Numbered from the stretch's first letter, positions 25,138-33,881 are shown. The stretch is 64,000 nt of DNA from Chloroflexota bacterium (GCA_018004935.1 JAGNBF010000009.1:1-64000), one strand, 5' to 3'. Made by a program: numbers and translations. The notes: generated from the letters alone by a model not told the origin.

Positions 25138-25470
25138 TACCTTCGAGGCCGAACAGAAAATGAACGCCAGGGCATTCTCTGCTCTGGCGTTTTTTGTTGG
25201 AGCAAAGGGGTGTAACGCGGCCGCATTCGAGCCAACCCGACAGCCTGCAAGTAAACACCCTGACCCTGCTAGAAAATGTGAAACTGATGTTTGGGACTGA
25301 CTGAACCCAATCATCCATCAACTGCGGACAGAAGCGTATAGGCGGCGTTCCGGGGCGCACATGTGGAAAGGTTTCGAGTTCAAAAGTTTCGAGTTTTGAA
25401 TTCGCGGAAAAATATTCGCTAAGGGGAAAATGTGGGGGTTTGGGGTTCGCAGCCGCGAACCGGCGAATAT
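25135..25470. repeat. Long intergenic repeat, copy 1
   Basis: This copy begins at the stop of the upstream gene with TAGTACCTTCGAGGC and GAACGCCAG-hairpin-TTTTTTGTT, then GTAACGCGGCCGCATTC, then a diverged part ending in ...CAATCATCCATC...CCGGGGCGCACATG. A second block (25395-25470: TTCGCGGAAAA, ATTCGCTAAGGGGAAAATG, GGTTTGGGGTTCGC) matches copy 2 near 31945. Many TTCGC/GCGAA units follow up to 25520. Copies lie at 31686 and 57155. The 25138-25563 gap has no gene. Confidence 0.75.
25162..25196 (+). terminator. Terminator at the head of repeat copy 1
   Basis: GAACGCCAG and CTGGCGTT pair, with further GC pairs inside, and TTTTTTG follows. It closes the transcript of the zinc-ribbon gene. Confidence 0.85.
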
Positions 25471-25563
25471 CGTGAATAGTTCGCTACCAGAGGCGAACGC
25501 GGCCGCGAATAATTCGAGGGGGAAGTGGACCATCTGCGAATAGGCGAATGGCTCCCAAAGTCT

Positions 25564-28446
25564 CTAACGGCTCGATGCGGCCGCACGCTCCAGATTCAAC
25601 GCCAGCAACCGTTCCAGTATCTGCTCATCCGTGAGGGTGTGGGGCCAGCCGTAGGCGTCCAGGACGGCGTGGTCGAGAGTGGTGTGGATGTGGTCGAGTT
25701 CGTCTATTTGTTCGAGGGAAATGACACCTTTGGTTTCTTTGGCCCAGCGCACCCGGTCGCGCAGTTTGCCTTTGAACGACTCACGGTAGAGGGTGAGGGC
25801 GTTGTAGAGGTTGGTTAGGGTGAGGTTGTTGATGATGTGGCTAGGGATGACCGTGTCAATGTCTTCTGCCGGTGGATTGAGCCAGGCGGTGCGGAACTGG
25901 TCAAGCTGGCGGGCGGCCGCGGCGATGGCCAGGACGCGAGGATCGTCAGCCTCAGCCGGTTCCTGGCCGGGGGGCCAGGGGAAGGGGAAGGTTTCAAATG
26001 TGGTGGTAGGGGTGTAGCGTGGATCATTCCCTTTTCCAAGCCACGTTCCTGCTCGTAACGCCCAAAGTTCGTGCGGCCGCGAGTGTAAAGCACCCAGAAA
26101 ATAATAGTCATCACGTGCGATTACACCTAATGCGCCATCAGGTAATGAATCCGCATCAAGAAAGGTAAAAACCATATGCTTTGAAACAAGCACCGTTACA
26201 ATGTAACGCCCCAAACCGGAAATAGCTTCTCTCATATCTGTGCCGGGGCGTCTAAAGAGCCACCAGTTACTTAGTGTCCGTTCCTCACGGTTTGTTATGC
26301 GTGCCGGTTTTACGTGTTCTTCTACATACTGAAAAGGCAAGAGATAGGCAGAGGCAGACTCCTTTGTCATTCTTGTAAAATCTATTGCCCAGACATTTCG
26401 AGAGCGACGAAGAATATCAATGCCATTCTTTAGCCGCTTCAAGACATCACTGTTTGGGCGGCCGTTTGGATTATCATTCGCAGACATCATTTTCATTGCT
26501 AGACTTTCAGGAATATCAAATGGTCCACCTTTTGCAAACCCGAGAAAGGCCAGATCGGAATTTTCGGGTAATTGTTTAGCTATGGTAATATCAACTTGTG
26601 AAGTCAGGTCAGGGTTGATATGCGTGACTGACCGCCCATTTAGTTGATACGTTTTCTCGAAGCCATTGTCGAATCCAATCATGGAAACACGCACGGCGGC
26701 ACCATCAAGTATCCAGGGTCTATCGCTCCAGGCCATAAAAATATCACCCGATTCTTTTATTCTCTCCAAGACTGTTCTGTTTGATCCCCCACGTATGGAA
26801 TTAGTTGCCAAAAGCCCCGCCCTTTGCGCCTGATTGGAAGCAATGGCGGTACGGGCTTTTTCAAACCAATAGCATACTAAATCCGCATCGCCAGGGACAC
26901 GTCCCTGATATAAACGTTGAATCTGATGGGCATAATCGTGCGAGAACCCACTGGTACCCAAGCGCCGCATGCCCAAGAATGGTGGGTTGCCGAGAATTAC
27001 GTCGGCCTTTGGCCATGTAGCTTCAACGGCGCGGCCTTGTTCGTCGTAGGCAAGGATGGCGTCTTTGTGTTCGATGTTGTGAAGCGGCCGCAAGATCGGC
27101 TCGGTAAAGTCACTGAAGCCGTTCTCTTTGCGCCATTGCAGATAGCCTATCCAGACCGTGATTTGGGCCAGCTCGTGGGCGTAGGGGTTAATCTCAATCC
27201 CATAGAGCTGGGCCGGGCTGACGCTAAGGTTAATGACGCCCAGGCCATGCGCGGCCGCGAAGGTGATAACCTCTTTCTGCAAATCGAGGAGTAGGCGCAG
27301 GCTGACGTACAAAAAATTGGCGCTGCCACATGCCGGGTCCAGTACCCGGATCGTGGCAATCCGGTGGGCGAATTGGGCCAGGCGATCAAACACGGCTGGC
27401 CGGTTATCCGGGTTAGTCGGTTGTTGGCGGCACCAGTTCCTCAGTTCGCGCCATTCGTCGCGCAAGGGCTTCATCAGCACTGGTTCAACGATGAGGAGAA
27501 TGTCGTCGCGGCTGGTGTAATGCGCTCCCAGTTGTGCCCGTTTGTCCTCGTCAATAACCCGTTCGAATAGTGTGCCGAAGATGGTGGGGTCAATGGCTGA
27601 CCAATCTTGCCGCGCCGACTTCAGCAAGTGGTGAATGATGTCGCCGGGTAGCTCCGGGACAAAGTTATCGTCGAAGAGACCGCCGTCGAAATGGGGAATG
27701 CGGTCAGGGCCGAAGAAGCCGCCGTCGCGCATGGTGGTAAAGAGGGTACGCAGGCCATCCATGAAATGCTTGCGGTTGGCTTGTTGTCGCTCAATGAGGG
27801 TGGTAAAGAGTTTGTTGGTCAGCAGGCCCAGGTCCTCAGCAAAAAGGCAGAAGAAGAGGCGGATAACGAAGTGGGCTAACCGCTCTGGCGGGGCCGGGTC
27901 TTCGTGGTGTTTGCTCCATTCCTGCAAAGTGCGCACGACCTGGACAAAGGTATCTGCCGTGGCCTGGGTCGCTTTCTCCTGGGTTTGGGTGGGTTTGAAG
28001 GAATCTGGCTCATAGAAGGCACGACGGAGCAGAGCCAGGCCGTCGCCATTCAGCAGGCGGTCGAAGGTAATCTCATGAAGCTGTTTGACTGTGCCGGTGA
28101 AGTTGGTGTGGATGATGATGCGTTGTAAGTCGCTGGTGATGAGGAGCGGGGGATTCTCCAGGTTCTCGCGGTAGAGGAGCAGTTGTTGGTAGGCTTTCTC
28201 CAGGTCAGCGTGAGTGCCTTTATATTCCCAGATGAACCGACCACGATACCAGACATCGGCGCGGCCGCGGCCGCCGGTGGTTTTGTCGGTGGAAGCCTCG
28301 AAGGTAAAGAACTCTCCCTTTGGATCAACAACATGGGGAAGCTCGTGCCCCACCAGGTTGCACACGTCATAGAAATGGGGCTGTGCGGCCGCGGTTTCCT
28401 TGAGTTGGATTTTGTCCCAGCGTTTGACGAATTGTTGTGGGGTCAT
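25564..28446 (-). CDS. Type IIL (MmeI-like) restriction-modification fusion enzyme
   Basis: A 960-residue single-chain enzyme. The N-terminal nuclease has D64...E74-Y-K76 (ADVWYRGRFIWEYKG), a PD-(D/E)xK site. A helical linker leads to an N6-adenine methyltransferase with AdoMet motif VLDPACGSANFLY (368-380) and catalytic NPPF (487-490). The last ~350 residues are the target recognition domain plus C-terminal helices (TTTFETFPFPW). The order nuclease-methylase-recognition is that of MmeI-family enzymes, which cut near the site they half-methylate. All key residues are present, so it looks active. The overlapping gene upstream is a HEPN gene. It would protect the lysogen from other phages. Confidence 0.85.
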   Translation of the reverse strand: MTPQQFVKRWDKIQLKETAAAQPHFYDVCNLVGHELPHVVDPKGEFFTFEASTDKTTGGRGRADVWYRGRFIWEYKGTHADLEKAYQQLLLYRENLENPPLLITSDLQRIIIHTNFTGTVKQLHEITFDRLLNGDGLALLRRAFYEPDSFKPTQTQEKATQATADTFVQVVRTLQEWSKHHEDPAPPERLAHFVIRLFFCLFAEDLGLLTNKLFTTLIERQQANRKHFMDGLRTLFTTMRDGGFFGPDRIPHFDGGLFDDNFVPELPGDIIHHLLKSARQDWSAIDPTIFGTLFERVIDEDKRAQLGAHYTSRDDILLIVEPVLMKPLRDEWRELRNWCRQQPTNPDNRPAVFDRLAQFAHRIATIRVLDPACGSANFLYVSLRLLLDLQKEVITFAAAHGLGVINLSVSPAQLYGIEINPYAHELAQITVWIGYLQWRKENGFSDFTEPILRPLHNIEHKDAILAYDEQGRAVEATWPKADVILGNPPFLGMRRLGTSGFSHDYAHQIQRLYQGRVPGDADLVCYWFEKARTAIASNQAQRAGLLATNSIRGGSNRTVLERIKESGDIFMAWSDRPWILDGAAVRVSMIGFDNGFEKTYQLNGRSVTHINPDLTSQVDITIAKQLPENSDLAFLGFAKGGPFDIPESLAMKMMSANDNPNGRPNSDVLKRLKNGIDILRRSRNVWAIDFTRMTKESASAYLLPFQYVEEHVKPARITNREERTLSNWWLFRRPGTDMREAISGLGRYIVTVLVSKHMVFTFLDADSLPDGALGVIARDDYYFLGALHSRPHELWALRAGTWLGKGNDPRYTPTTTFETFPFPWPPGQEPAEADDPRVLAIAAAARQLDQFRTAWLNPPAEDIDTVIPSHIINNLTLTNLYNALTLYRESFKGKLRDRVRWAKETKGVISLEQIDELDHIHTTLDHAVLDAYGWPHTLTDEQILERLLALNLERAAASSR

Positions 28447-29624
28447 GGGTTATATATATGCCTGTTTATTATTGGGTTAAGAAGGTCGTTTTTTGTCAAT
28501 AGAGACTTCCACCAGTTCAAAAGTGAGTGGCGTACAATATATTCAAAAGTGTGAAGTAGTAATGGTGTATCTTTTGCCACCCATCTCCCATTCATACCTA
28601 CAATCGTGGCGGCTAAGGCCGGGGGCTTTTCAACAAAGCGTCCCCCAGCGTGAAGTGGTGGCATTGACATCGGGGGTGGAAAAGGTATTCCCGTATGCAG
28701 AGCTTTCGAGCGAAGCTTATAAACCGTTGTTAATAACTCTTTCATGCCGCTTTTGCTCCACTGAATCTGAAAACCCTCTGGGGGCCTATCCTGTGGAGGT
28801 TTCGGTAAAAACTCAATGATAAAATCAATGAATTTTTTGGTAGACCCAAGTTTATCGGCAATCAGATCGGCAACTTGTTGTACGAATCCGTCTCCCCCTT
28901 TCTCTTGTAACAATTTGACCAACTCTGGCGAAGATGCATTCAATCGCTCTACCGCTGGCTCTTGGGCTGGTCGCCAATGATTAGCTGCCACTTCTATGGC
29001 TGATACCATCAATAGCCACGACAATTCTGGCTCACTCTCGGCTATCCAGACTGCATTCTGATAGTTTCTTGCCGCTCTAGCCAGAGCAATTGATTCTACT
29101 GGTTGAATTGAAGGCAAGTCCATGAAAAGGCTTAAATCTCCTAATCGCCGTTGTCCTAGCACTCTTGGTAAAACAGGCTCACGATAAGTTGCTATGGGCA
29201 AAATAGGATCAGGGGAATGCTTTGCCAGAGTAGGATAACCTTTCGGATCGCCGCCTGGCTCAAATCTGCGGGAGCGATACCCTGATTTCAGTCGTATGCC
29301 AAGCAATAACGAAAGGAGAGAAGCAATTTCGTCGTTAATAAAGCCACCATGAAATCCTTGAACATTGGTTTTGTTCGTCGGTTCCATAGGTTTGTAAGAT
29401 TCATAATATTCCGCTCGCAACATAATGAACGGTGCTAAACTACCTTCTCTTGGTGCTGGTACCGTATTTAAAAACTGATAAGGACCTGTTTCGGTTGTGA
29501 ACTCACCGACGATGTACGCATCAGTAAATAAAGGGAACTCGTAAGTTATCTGAACTGGAGTTCTCTTTATATATTCCTTCCAGTTTGCGTAAGCAGGCGA
29601 GCCAGTTATTTCTTCAGGATGCAT
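28443..29624 (-). CDS. Apea-like HEPN protein coupled to RM enzyme
   Basis: A 393-residue protein whose stop overlaps the RM start on the minus strand (ATGA), so both come from one transcript with this gene first. The C-terminal ~180 residues are helical, and KLRSKALHTG holds the R305-x4-H310 motif of HEPN ribonucleases of the Apea type. The N-terminal ~190 residues are an unrecognised alpha/beta part. HEPN proteins in defence loci often cut RNA to stop phage growth; here it may be a back-up to restriction. No GCGGCCGC palindrome lies in the gene and its codon use looks more AT-rich than neighbours, which suggests recent arrival. Confidence 0.65.
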   Translation of the reverse strand: MHPEEITGSPAYANWKEYIKRTPVQITYEFPLFTDAYIVGEFTTETGPYQFLNTVPAPREGSLAPFIMLRAEYYESYKPMEPTNKTNVQGFHGGFINDEIASLLSLLLGIRLKSGYRSRRFEPGGDPKGYPTLAKHSPDPILPIATYREPVLPRVLGQRRLGDLSLFMDLPSIQPVESIALARAARNYQNAVWIAESEPELSWLLMVSAIEVAANHWRPAQEPAVERLNASSPELVKLLQEKGGDGFVQQVADLIADKLGSTKKFIDFIIEFLPKPPQDRPPEGFQIQWSKSGMKELLTTVYKLRSKALHTGIPFPPPMSMPPLHAGGRFVEKPPALAATIVGMNGRWVAKDTPLLLHTFEYIVRHSLLNWWKSLLTKNDLLNPIINRHIYNP

Positions 29625-29950
29625 TGTGTAAGATTAGGAAGTATTAAACAAAATAAAAAAGCCGCGACGGGTTGTGCTTAGCTGATGATGACGTATGATG
29701 GGTGTAATGCGGCCGCGCATTCGACCAACTATTAGAGCGTCTCTCGATGGGAAGTATCGGGGAACGTTTTTTTGTTTTGATCCAGTTGTGAGTGCAAGAA
29801 GCACCAAGATGGAAGCGGTAATGTAGGGCGGGATTGTAACCAGGGGGAATAGATAGGGCAAAAAGAGGTGGGAAAAAGGGGAAAGAAGGATGGTTGCCAG
29901 GCGTAAGATTCCCTGTTAAGAAGGTATAATTATTGATAAAAGGGTTTCTC
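29625..29950. other. Divergent intergenic region
   Basis: 326 bases between the leftward HEPN-RM transcript and the rightward Mrr-like gene. I see a single GCGGCCGC, a fragment AGAGCGTCTCTCGATG that is shared with the terminator at 30683, and a possible -10 box TATAAT at 29921 before the Mrr-like gene. No gene is supported. Confidence 0.5.
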
Positions 29951-30607
29951 ATGGCCAAACGAAGACGCAAATCAACCCCTACCGCCGATCTGATTGACTT
30001 CATTATTCGCGGGAGTGTCATTCTCTCATTTATTGCCTATGCCCCCCTGGTGGCATGGTGGAACAATATCTCCCCAACGGTTCGCATCCTGCTGGTTATC
30101 TTGACAGTTGTTGTCATTGTTTCAGGAATTGGGGCATTATGGGCCTTGAACCAACACCGGAAGCAACAAAGAGCATTGGCCTGGAAACGGGCTATGGTGT
30201 CATGGAATCAAAGCACTCAGGCCGGAATGGTCTATTCACATCAGTCAGCTAGGTATTTGTCTGACATCGAACTCGAAAAGTTTGCCGCCCAGATATATAC
30301 GCAAATGGGTTATGCTGTTAAACGTACCGGGAGAACCGGGGATCATGGCGTGGATGTTGTGTTGGTTGGCCCGCAGAAACAAATTGAGTTGGTGCAGTGC
30401 AAGCAGTGGAATAAGTCAGTGGGCGAACCGCAGGTGAGAGATCTCTATGGGGCGATGGCTCACATGAAGGCGGCAAGGGGATGGCTATGGGCACCGAAAG
30501 GTTTTAGCCAACCAGCGAAACGATGGGCGAAAGATAAGCCGATTGTTTTGGTGGACGATGAAGAGATTGGTCGGTTAATTGAAAGTGCCTATGGCAGTAA
30601 GCCGTGA
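29951..30607 (+). CDS. Membrane-anchored Mrr-type restriction nuclease
   Basis: Start at ATG 29951 (AAAAGGG upstream); the frame extends to a TTG at 29933. Two membrane helices (residues ~16-36 and ~44-65) precede a cytoplasmic Mrr catalytic domain: LSDIELEKFAAQIYTQMGY, D135 in GDHGVDVVLV, and Q149-C-K151 in VQCKQWN give the D-QxK active site. Mrr enzymes cut modified DNA. Anchoring near the membrane would place it where phage DNA enters. It completes a defence block with the HEPN-RM pair. Confidence 0.8.
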   Translation: MAKRRRKSTPTADLIDFIIRGSVILSFIAYAPLVAWWNNISPTVRILLVILTVVVIVSGIGALWALNQHRKQQRALAWKRAMVSWNQSTQAGMVYSHQSARYLSDIELEKFAAQIYTQMGYAVKRTGRTGDHGVDVVLVGPQKQIELVQCKQWNKSVGEPQVRDLYGAMAHMKAARGWLWAPKGFSQPAKRWAKDKPIVLVDDEEIGRLIESAYGSKP

Positions 30608-30682
30608 TGACTGGTGGTTTGCGGCCGCGTTTGTAAATGGCGTATGATTGAGCCTATCAAGGCCCTGGCACGGCCCCGATTT

Positions 30683-30725
30683 AAGCGTCTCTCGATGACT
30701 GGTCGAGAGACGCTTTTTGTTTTTT
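30683..30725. terminator. Bidirectional terminator between convergent genes
   Basis: AGCGTCTCTCGA and TCGAGAGACGCT form a 12-bp stem around a 7-base loop, followed by TTTTGTTTTTT on the plus strand and preceded by AA on the other. It separates the Mrr-like gene from the lipoprotein gene that points toward it. Confidence 0.88.
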
Positions 30726-30751
30726 AGCAAAATGCAATAGGGCAAACCTAC

Positions 30752-31558
30752 CTAGGGTAACGATTCACAGGCATCGCCATCCCCGTCCCCATCGAGGCCG
30801 TGAATGTCGCCTGCGCCTTGAGCCACACAATAGTTGTAACAGGCTTGCGCGGCCGCGTGAGTAGAAAAGTCTGAGCAGTTGTACAGATCCCCTGAGCAGT
30901 TGCAGACAGCCACCGGGGGTGGCGTGTTTGTTGGCAGAGCCAAAGTCGGCGGCGGTTGAGTCGGTGGCAGTGATGTAGATGTTGCCGATGGCAGAGTTGG
31001 CGTGTTAGTGACGAGGGGACGGGTGTTCGTCGGCTGCGGCCGCGGTGTGTTTGTAACCGGTTCGGCGGTGATGGTAGGGGCCAGGGTGACACGAGGTATG
31101 CGGGTGAGTAAGGGTAAGGTAACGACTTGGAGTTTATCGGCAGAGAGCCAACCTTCGCGGCCGCTGTCAGTGCGGACTTGATACCACTGGCCGTCTTCGG
31201 TGATGGCGATAATTTCTACGGTGGTGCCGGTGTTGAGAGTGGCGACCGAGGAGCTGGTGGCATCGGGTTGACTGCGAAGGGAAACGGCGGTTGTGACCTG
31301 GCCGCTGGGCGCAGGTGTATTGCTGGGAAGCAGGGTGAAGGTGGCACTTGGTATGGCGGTGCTGGTTGCTGTATTGGTGCTGGTTGGCTGCGGCCGCGTG
31401 GGCGTGTTGGTGTTGGTTGGTTCGGGTTCGGCCGTGTGGGTGCTGGTTGGAGCCGTTGTCGCGGCCGCGATGTTTTCATTCTGCCCACCACAGGCAATAA
31501 CGGTCAACAGGATTAAGAGCATGGAGAAGATAAAGTAGGGTTTGCGAGACATAATCAT
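30752..31558 (-). CDS. SH3-Excalibur lipoprotein
   Basis: The start at 31558 is set by GGAAAGGAGTGATC directly upstream; the longer frame is discarded. The 268-residue protein has a signal peptide with lipobox (LLILLTVIAC), a Thr/Pro-rich spacer, a bacterial SH3 domain (VSLRSQPDATSSSVATL...WYQVRTDSGREGWLSADKL), a second Thr/Pro-rich spacer and a C-terminal Excalibur calcium-binding domain (CSDFSTHAAAQACYNYC...GLDGDGDGDACE). It would be anchored at the cell surface. This domain plan is common in Chloroflexota and is my main host clue. It may alter the lysogen's surface. Confidence 0.82.
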   Translation of the reverse strand: MIMSRKPYFIFSMLLILLTVIACGGQNENIAAATTAPTSTHTAEPEPTNTNTPTRPQPTSTNTATSTAIPSATFTLLPSNTPAPSGQVTTAVSLRSQPDATSSSVATLNTGTTVEIIAITEDGQWYQVRTDSGREGWLSADKLQVVTLPLLTRIPRVTLAPTITAEPVTNTPRPQPTNTRPLVTNTPTLPSATSTSLPPTQPPPTLALPTNTPPPVAVCNCSGDLYNCSDFSTHAAAQACYNYCVAQGAGDIHGLDGDGDGDACESLP

Positions 31559-32358
31559 GATCACTCCTTTCCATATATTATGGATATTGGGCATCGTTTT
31601 CTTACTTGAAAACTGAAAAACGTTTGTGAGTAATTTGAAGATACCAGTTTGTATTGTGGCCATGTGTGTCGGTTCGTTCTTAAGTTAGTACTATGAGAAG
31701 TTTCTAGAAAACAAACGCCAGGGGGATGGTCTACTTGACGTTTTTTGTTGGCGCAAAGGCGTGCAATGTGGGCGCATTTGCATTTACTAAATAGCCCGCA
31801 AGAAATATCTTTTCCCCGGGCCAGAAAACGAGAAACGAATGTTTGATGTGGCATGAATCCAATCCATCACTATCCGCGCCACGAAGCGCACAGGGCAACC
31901 TATGGGGGTACAAAAGCTGACGATTAGTGACTGATCGTTATTCGCTGGCGGTTCGCGGAAAATGAGTTCGCTGAGGGGAAAGGCCAGGGGTTTTTGGGTT
32001 CGCGGGGATTGTGATGTACCAGGAACATCCAGTTGGGGCTTGCCCAGAAAGAGCATCACCAAGCGGGGAGTGGGAGTGACTGCATCTATGCTTTCCGCCC
32101 TCAGTAGATCGACAAGGAACTTGCTACTGGCCGGGCATGGCACTGAATGTTTGGAAACGGGATGGATACACGATTGAAGAAAGCGGTAAATTATTGATCT
32201 GCCCCGCATCCGTTTTTTGATCAGACCCCCCTACCCCACTGCTTTTTCGACGCTAAAATATTCCGGTTTACATAATGGATTTCGCTACAATCGATTCTGC
32301 GGAGAAGTTCCTGAAAAATTTGTCTGATAAAAATAGATGATGGCAAAATGTTGACGCT
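31559..32358. other. Long intergenic region upstream of parA
   Basis: About 800 bases with no convincing gene. It contains repeat copy 2 (31686-32020) with several TTCGC units, then unremarkable sequence leading to the parA promoter. Repeats next to partition genes could mark the centromere or the replication origin of a plasmid-like phage. Confidence 0.5.
31686..32020. repeat. Long intergenic repeat, copy 2
   Basis: It starts TAGTACTATGAGAAG, carries a weaker hairpin AACGCCAG...CTTGACGTT followed by TTTTTTGTTGGCGCAAAGG (copy 1: TTTTTTGTTGGAGCAAAGG), then ...GCATGAATCCAATCCATC matching copy 3, then TTCGCGGAAAATGAGTTCGC, TGAGGGGAAAGGCCAGGGG and TTTTTGGGTTCGCGG matching copy 1. It is the most diverged copy and the only one without GCGGCCGC. 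Confidence 0.7.
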
Positions 32359-32418
32359 TTGTGTACGACTGTGTACACTGTGGCACATGGTAGTCACTTA
32401 CTAGTCACATATGTACAC
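32351..32418 (+). promoter_or_regulatory. parA promoter with direct-repeat operators
   Basis: TTGACG (32351), 17 bases and TACACT (32374) form a promoter. TGTGTAC occurs at 32360 and 32370, mirrored as GTACACA near 32413; TAGTCAC occurs at 32391 and 32402. The repeats overlap the promoter and lead up to ATG 32434, so they fit autoregulation by the partition proteins, or a centromere. Confidence 0.65.
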
Positions 32419-32433
32419 AAAAGGTGGTGGAAA

Positions 32434-33291
32434 ATGGGAACAAGAATTATTGCTGTTGTGAACCGGAAGGGGGGTGTTGCAAAAACAACAACCTCGATCA
32501 ATCTGGCCTCGCGGATTGCGGCTACCATTCGTGATTCACGCGAAGTGCCAGAAGTACAAAAGACAGATCGGGTGTTGGTGATAGATTTAGATCCGCAAGG
32601 GAATGTCGCGGCCGCATTGGGGTTGAAGCAAGGGAATCGGTGTTTGGGGCGATTCTTGTTGGGGGAAGCCAAGTTCGGGGAAACGGTTATGTCGGCAGAT
32701 CGTAGTGCCGATGGGGGGCCATCGAGGCCCAATCTTTTCGTTATGCCAGCATCGGGGGAACTACAAGAGCGGTTACGCCAACTGGATATAAAATTATATT
32801 TTCAGCAAAGTGGCAACCGTAAATACACCGGGCCGACAATGAGCAATGTATTACGTCATATGTTGGCTCCCTTTGCTGGGCATTTCAGTTATATCTTTTT
32901 AGACTGTCCGCCAACATTGGGGCATCTCGATCATGCTGTTTATGATTTTGCCCATGAGGTGATAGTTCCCGTAAGAATGGCCTATTTGGATAGCGCGGGA
33001 GCAATGCAACATTTGAAAGATTTGCGCGTGGCCCAAGAAGAACTTGGTGCCGGGGCACGACTAACGTGGATTGTGCCCACGTTCTTCCGTCCACAAGAAG
33101 TTTTGGCAAGACAAATGTTGGAGCAGATCAGAAAGGTGTATAGAGGGTTAGTGGCCGAGCCTGTGCCGCAGTCGGTAGTGGTAGAAAAGTCTCAGGCGGC
33201 GCAACAGCGTACCCTGTTTGAATATGATCCGGATTCTCCGGCCACTCAGGCTTATGCTTGGTTGGCGGATAAGGTTATGGCTCAACAATGA
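32434..33291 (+). CDS. parA: ParA-type partition ATPase
   Basis: Start at ATG 32434 after AAAGGTGGTGGAAA; the longer frame runs into the promoter. The 285-residue protein has the deviant Walker A motif KGGVAKTT (12-19), RVLVIDLDPQGNVAAALG (Walker A' / switch) and IFLDCPP (Walker B). It forms ATP-dependent patches on the nucleoid that move plasmid copies apart. It lacks the N-terminal HTH of P1-type ParA, so a partner protein must bind the operator. The next gene overlaps it and is a ribbon-helix-helix-like protein, as in type Ib systems. Confidence 0.92.
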   Translation: MGTRIIAVVNRKGGVAKTTTSINLASRIAATIRDSREVPEVQKTDRVLVIDLDPQGNVAAALGLKQGNRCLGRFLLGEAKFGETVMSADRSADGGPSRPNLFVMPASGELQERLRQLDIKLYFQQSGNRKYTGPTMSNVLRHMLAPFAGHFSYIFLDCPPTLGHLDHAVYDFAHEVIVPVRMAYLDSAGAMQHLKDLRVAQEELGAGARLTWIVPTFFRPQEVLARQMLEQIRKVYRGLVAEPVPQSVVVEKSQAAQQRTLFEYDPDSPATQAYAWLADKVMAQQ

Positions 33292-33683
33292 AAGACAAAT
33301 TTGACACGTCCATATTTGATGCTCCAGTAGGAGGGGCTGAGTCAGGAGTAAAGCAGACTCCCCCGGCTGAAAAACCCGCAAAACGCGGCCGAACCAAGTC
33401 GCCTTCTCCGCAATTTGACACTCCCATCACTGCCAGTGCCCGCCTGGATGTGGCCAGAGCCTCGGGGCATGGGGGGGAGCATTTAGGGAATGAAAAGCAC
33501 AAGCAACTCACGTTCCGCATCCCCTGGGAATGGGTGGATGAGATTGAACAGTGGGGGAATGAGTTGGGTATCAGCAAGGAAGAAATGAAGCGCTACCTGG
33601 TTCGCCGAGGGTTGGATGCCCTGAAGAGCGGGGATCGTCCACGGGTGCGGCCGCATGTGGTACGAAACATGATTGAGTATTAG
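33288..33683 (+). CDS. Ribbon-helix-helix centromere-binding partner of ParA
   Basis: ATG 33288 overlaps the parA stop (ATGA). Residues 1-65 are polar, Pro-rich and probably flexible. Residues ~68-115 form a ribbon-helix-helix-like unit (KQLTFRIPWEWVDEIEQWGNELGISKEEMKRYLVRRGL), in the place taken by ParG/ParR-type proteins. It likely binds the repeats upstream of parA and stimulates ParA through its flexible N-terminus. Separate from the larger ParB at 37183. Confidence 0.7.
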   Translation: MKDKFDTSIFDAPVGGAESGVKQTPPAEKPAKRGRTKSPSPQFDTPITASARLDVARASGHGGEHLGNEKHKQLTFRIPWEWVDEIEQWGNELGISKEEMKRYLVRRGLDALKSGDRPRVRPHVVRNMIEY

Positions 33684-33710
33684 GGGCGCGGCCGCGATTG
33701 GAAACATGCT

Positions 33711-33881
33711 ATGAAGTTATCGAAACTTATCCGTGAGTACCAGAAGAAGATAGAGGATTGCGCCACTGTACTAAAAAACAGGTCGGCGATCACTTCAGAA
33801 GAAAGGTTGGCAATCAATGCACGGAAACAAGCCTATGTCCAGATTGTGCATGATCTGGAAGATGTGGATAGTCTGGATTAA
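33711..33881 (+). CDS. Small coiled-coil protein
   Basis: A 56-residue frame below the usual length cut-off, starting ATG 33711. It is strongly helical and charged (KLSKLIREYQKKIEDCATVL, EERLAINARKQAYVQIVHDL). The codon use reads as real coding sequence, with stop followed by a GCGGCCGC. The ribosome site is weak. It may be an accessory of the partition genes. Confidence 0.5.
   Translation: MKLSKLIREYQKKIEDCATVLKNRSAITSEERLAINARKQAYVQIVHDLEDVDSLD

Noticed and set aside
25564-28446. Idea that the MmeI-like enzyme recognises GCGGCCGC
   Set aside because: Enzymes of this family usually read asymmetric sites and methylate adenine; GCGGCCGC is a palindrome without A on either strand, so it cannot be its adenine target.
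28493-28819. Plus-strand frame opposite the 3' end of the HEPN gene
   Set aside because: No ribosome site, and the minus-strand HEPN gene is coupled to the RM gene across this place.
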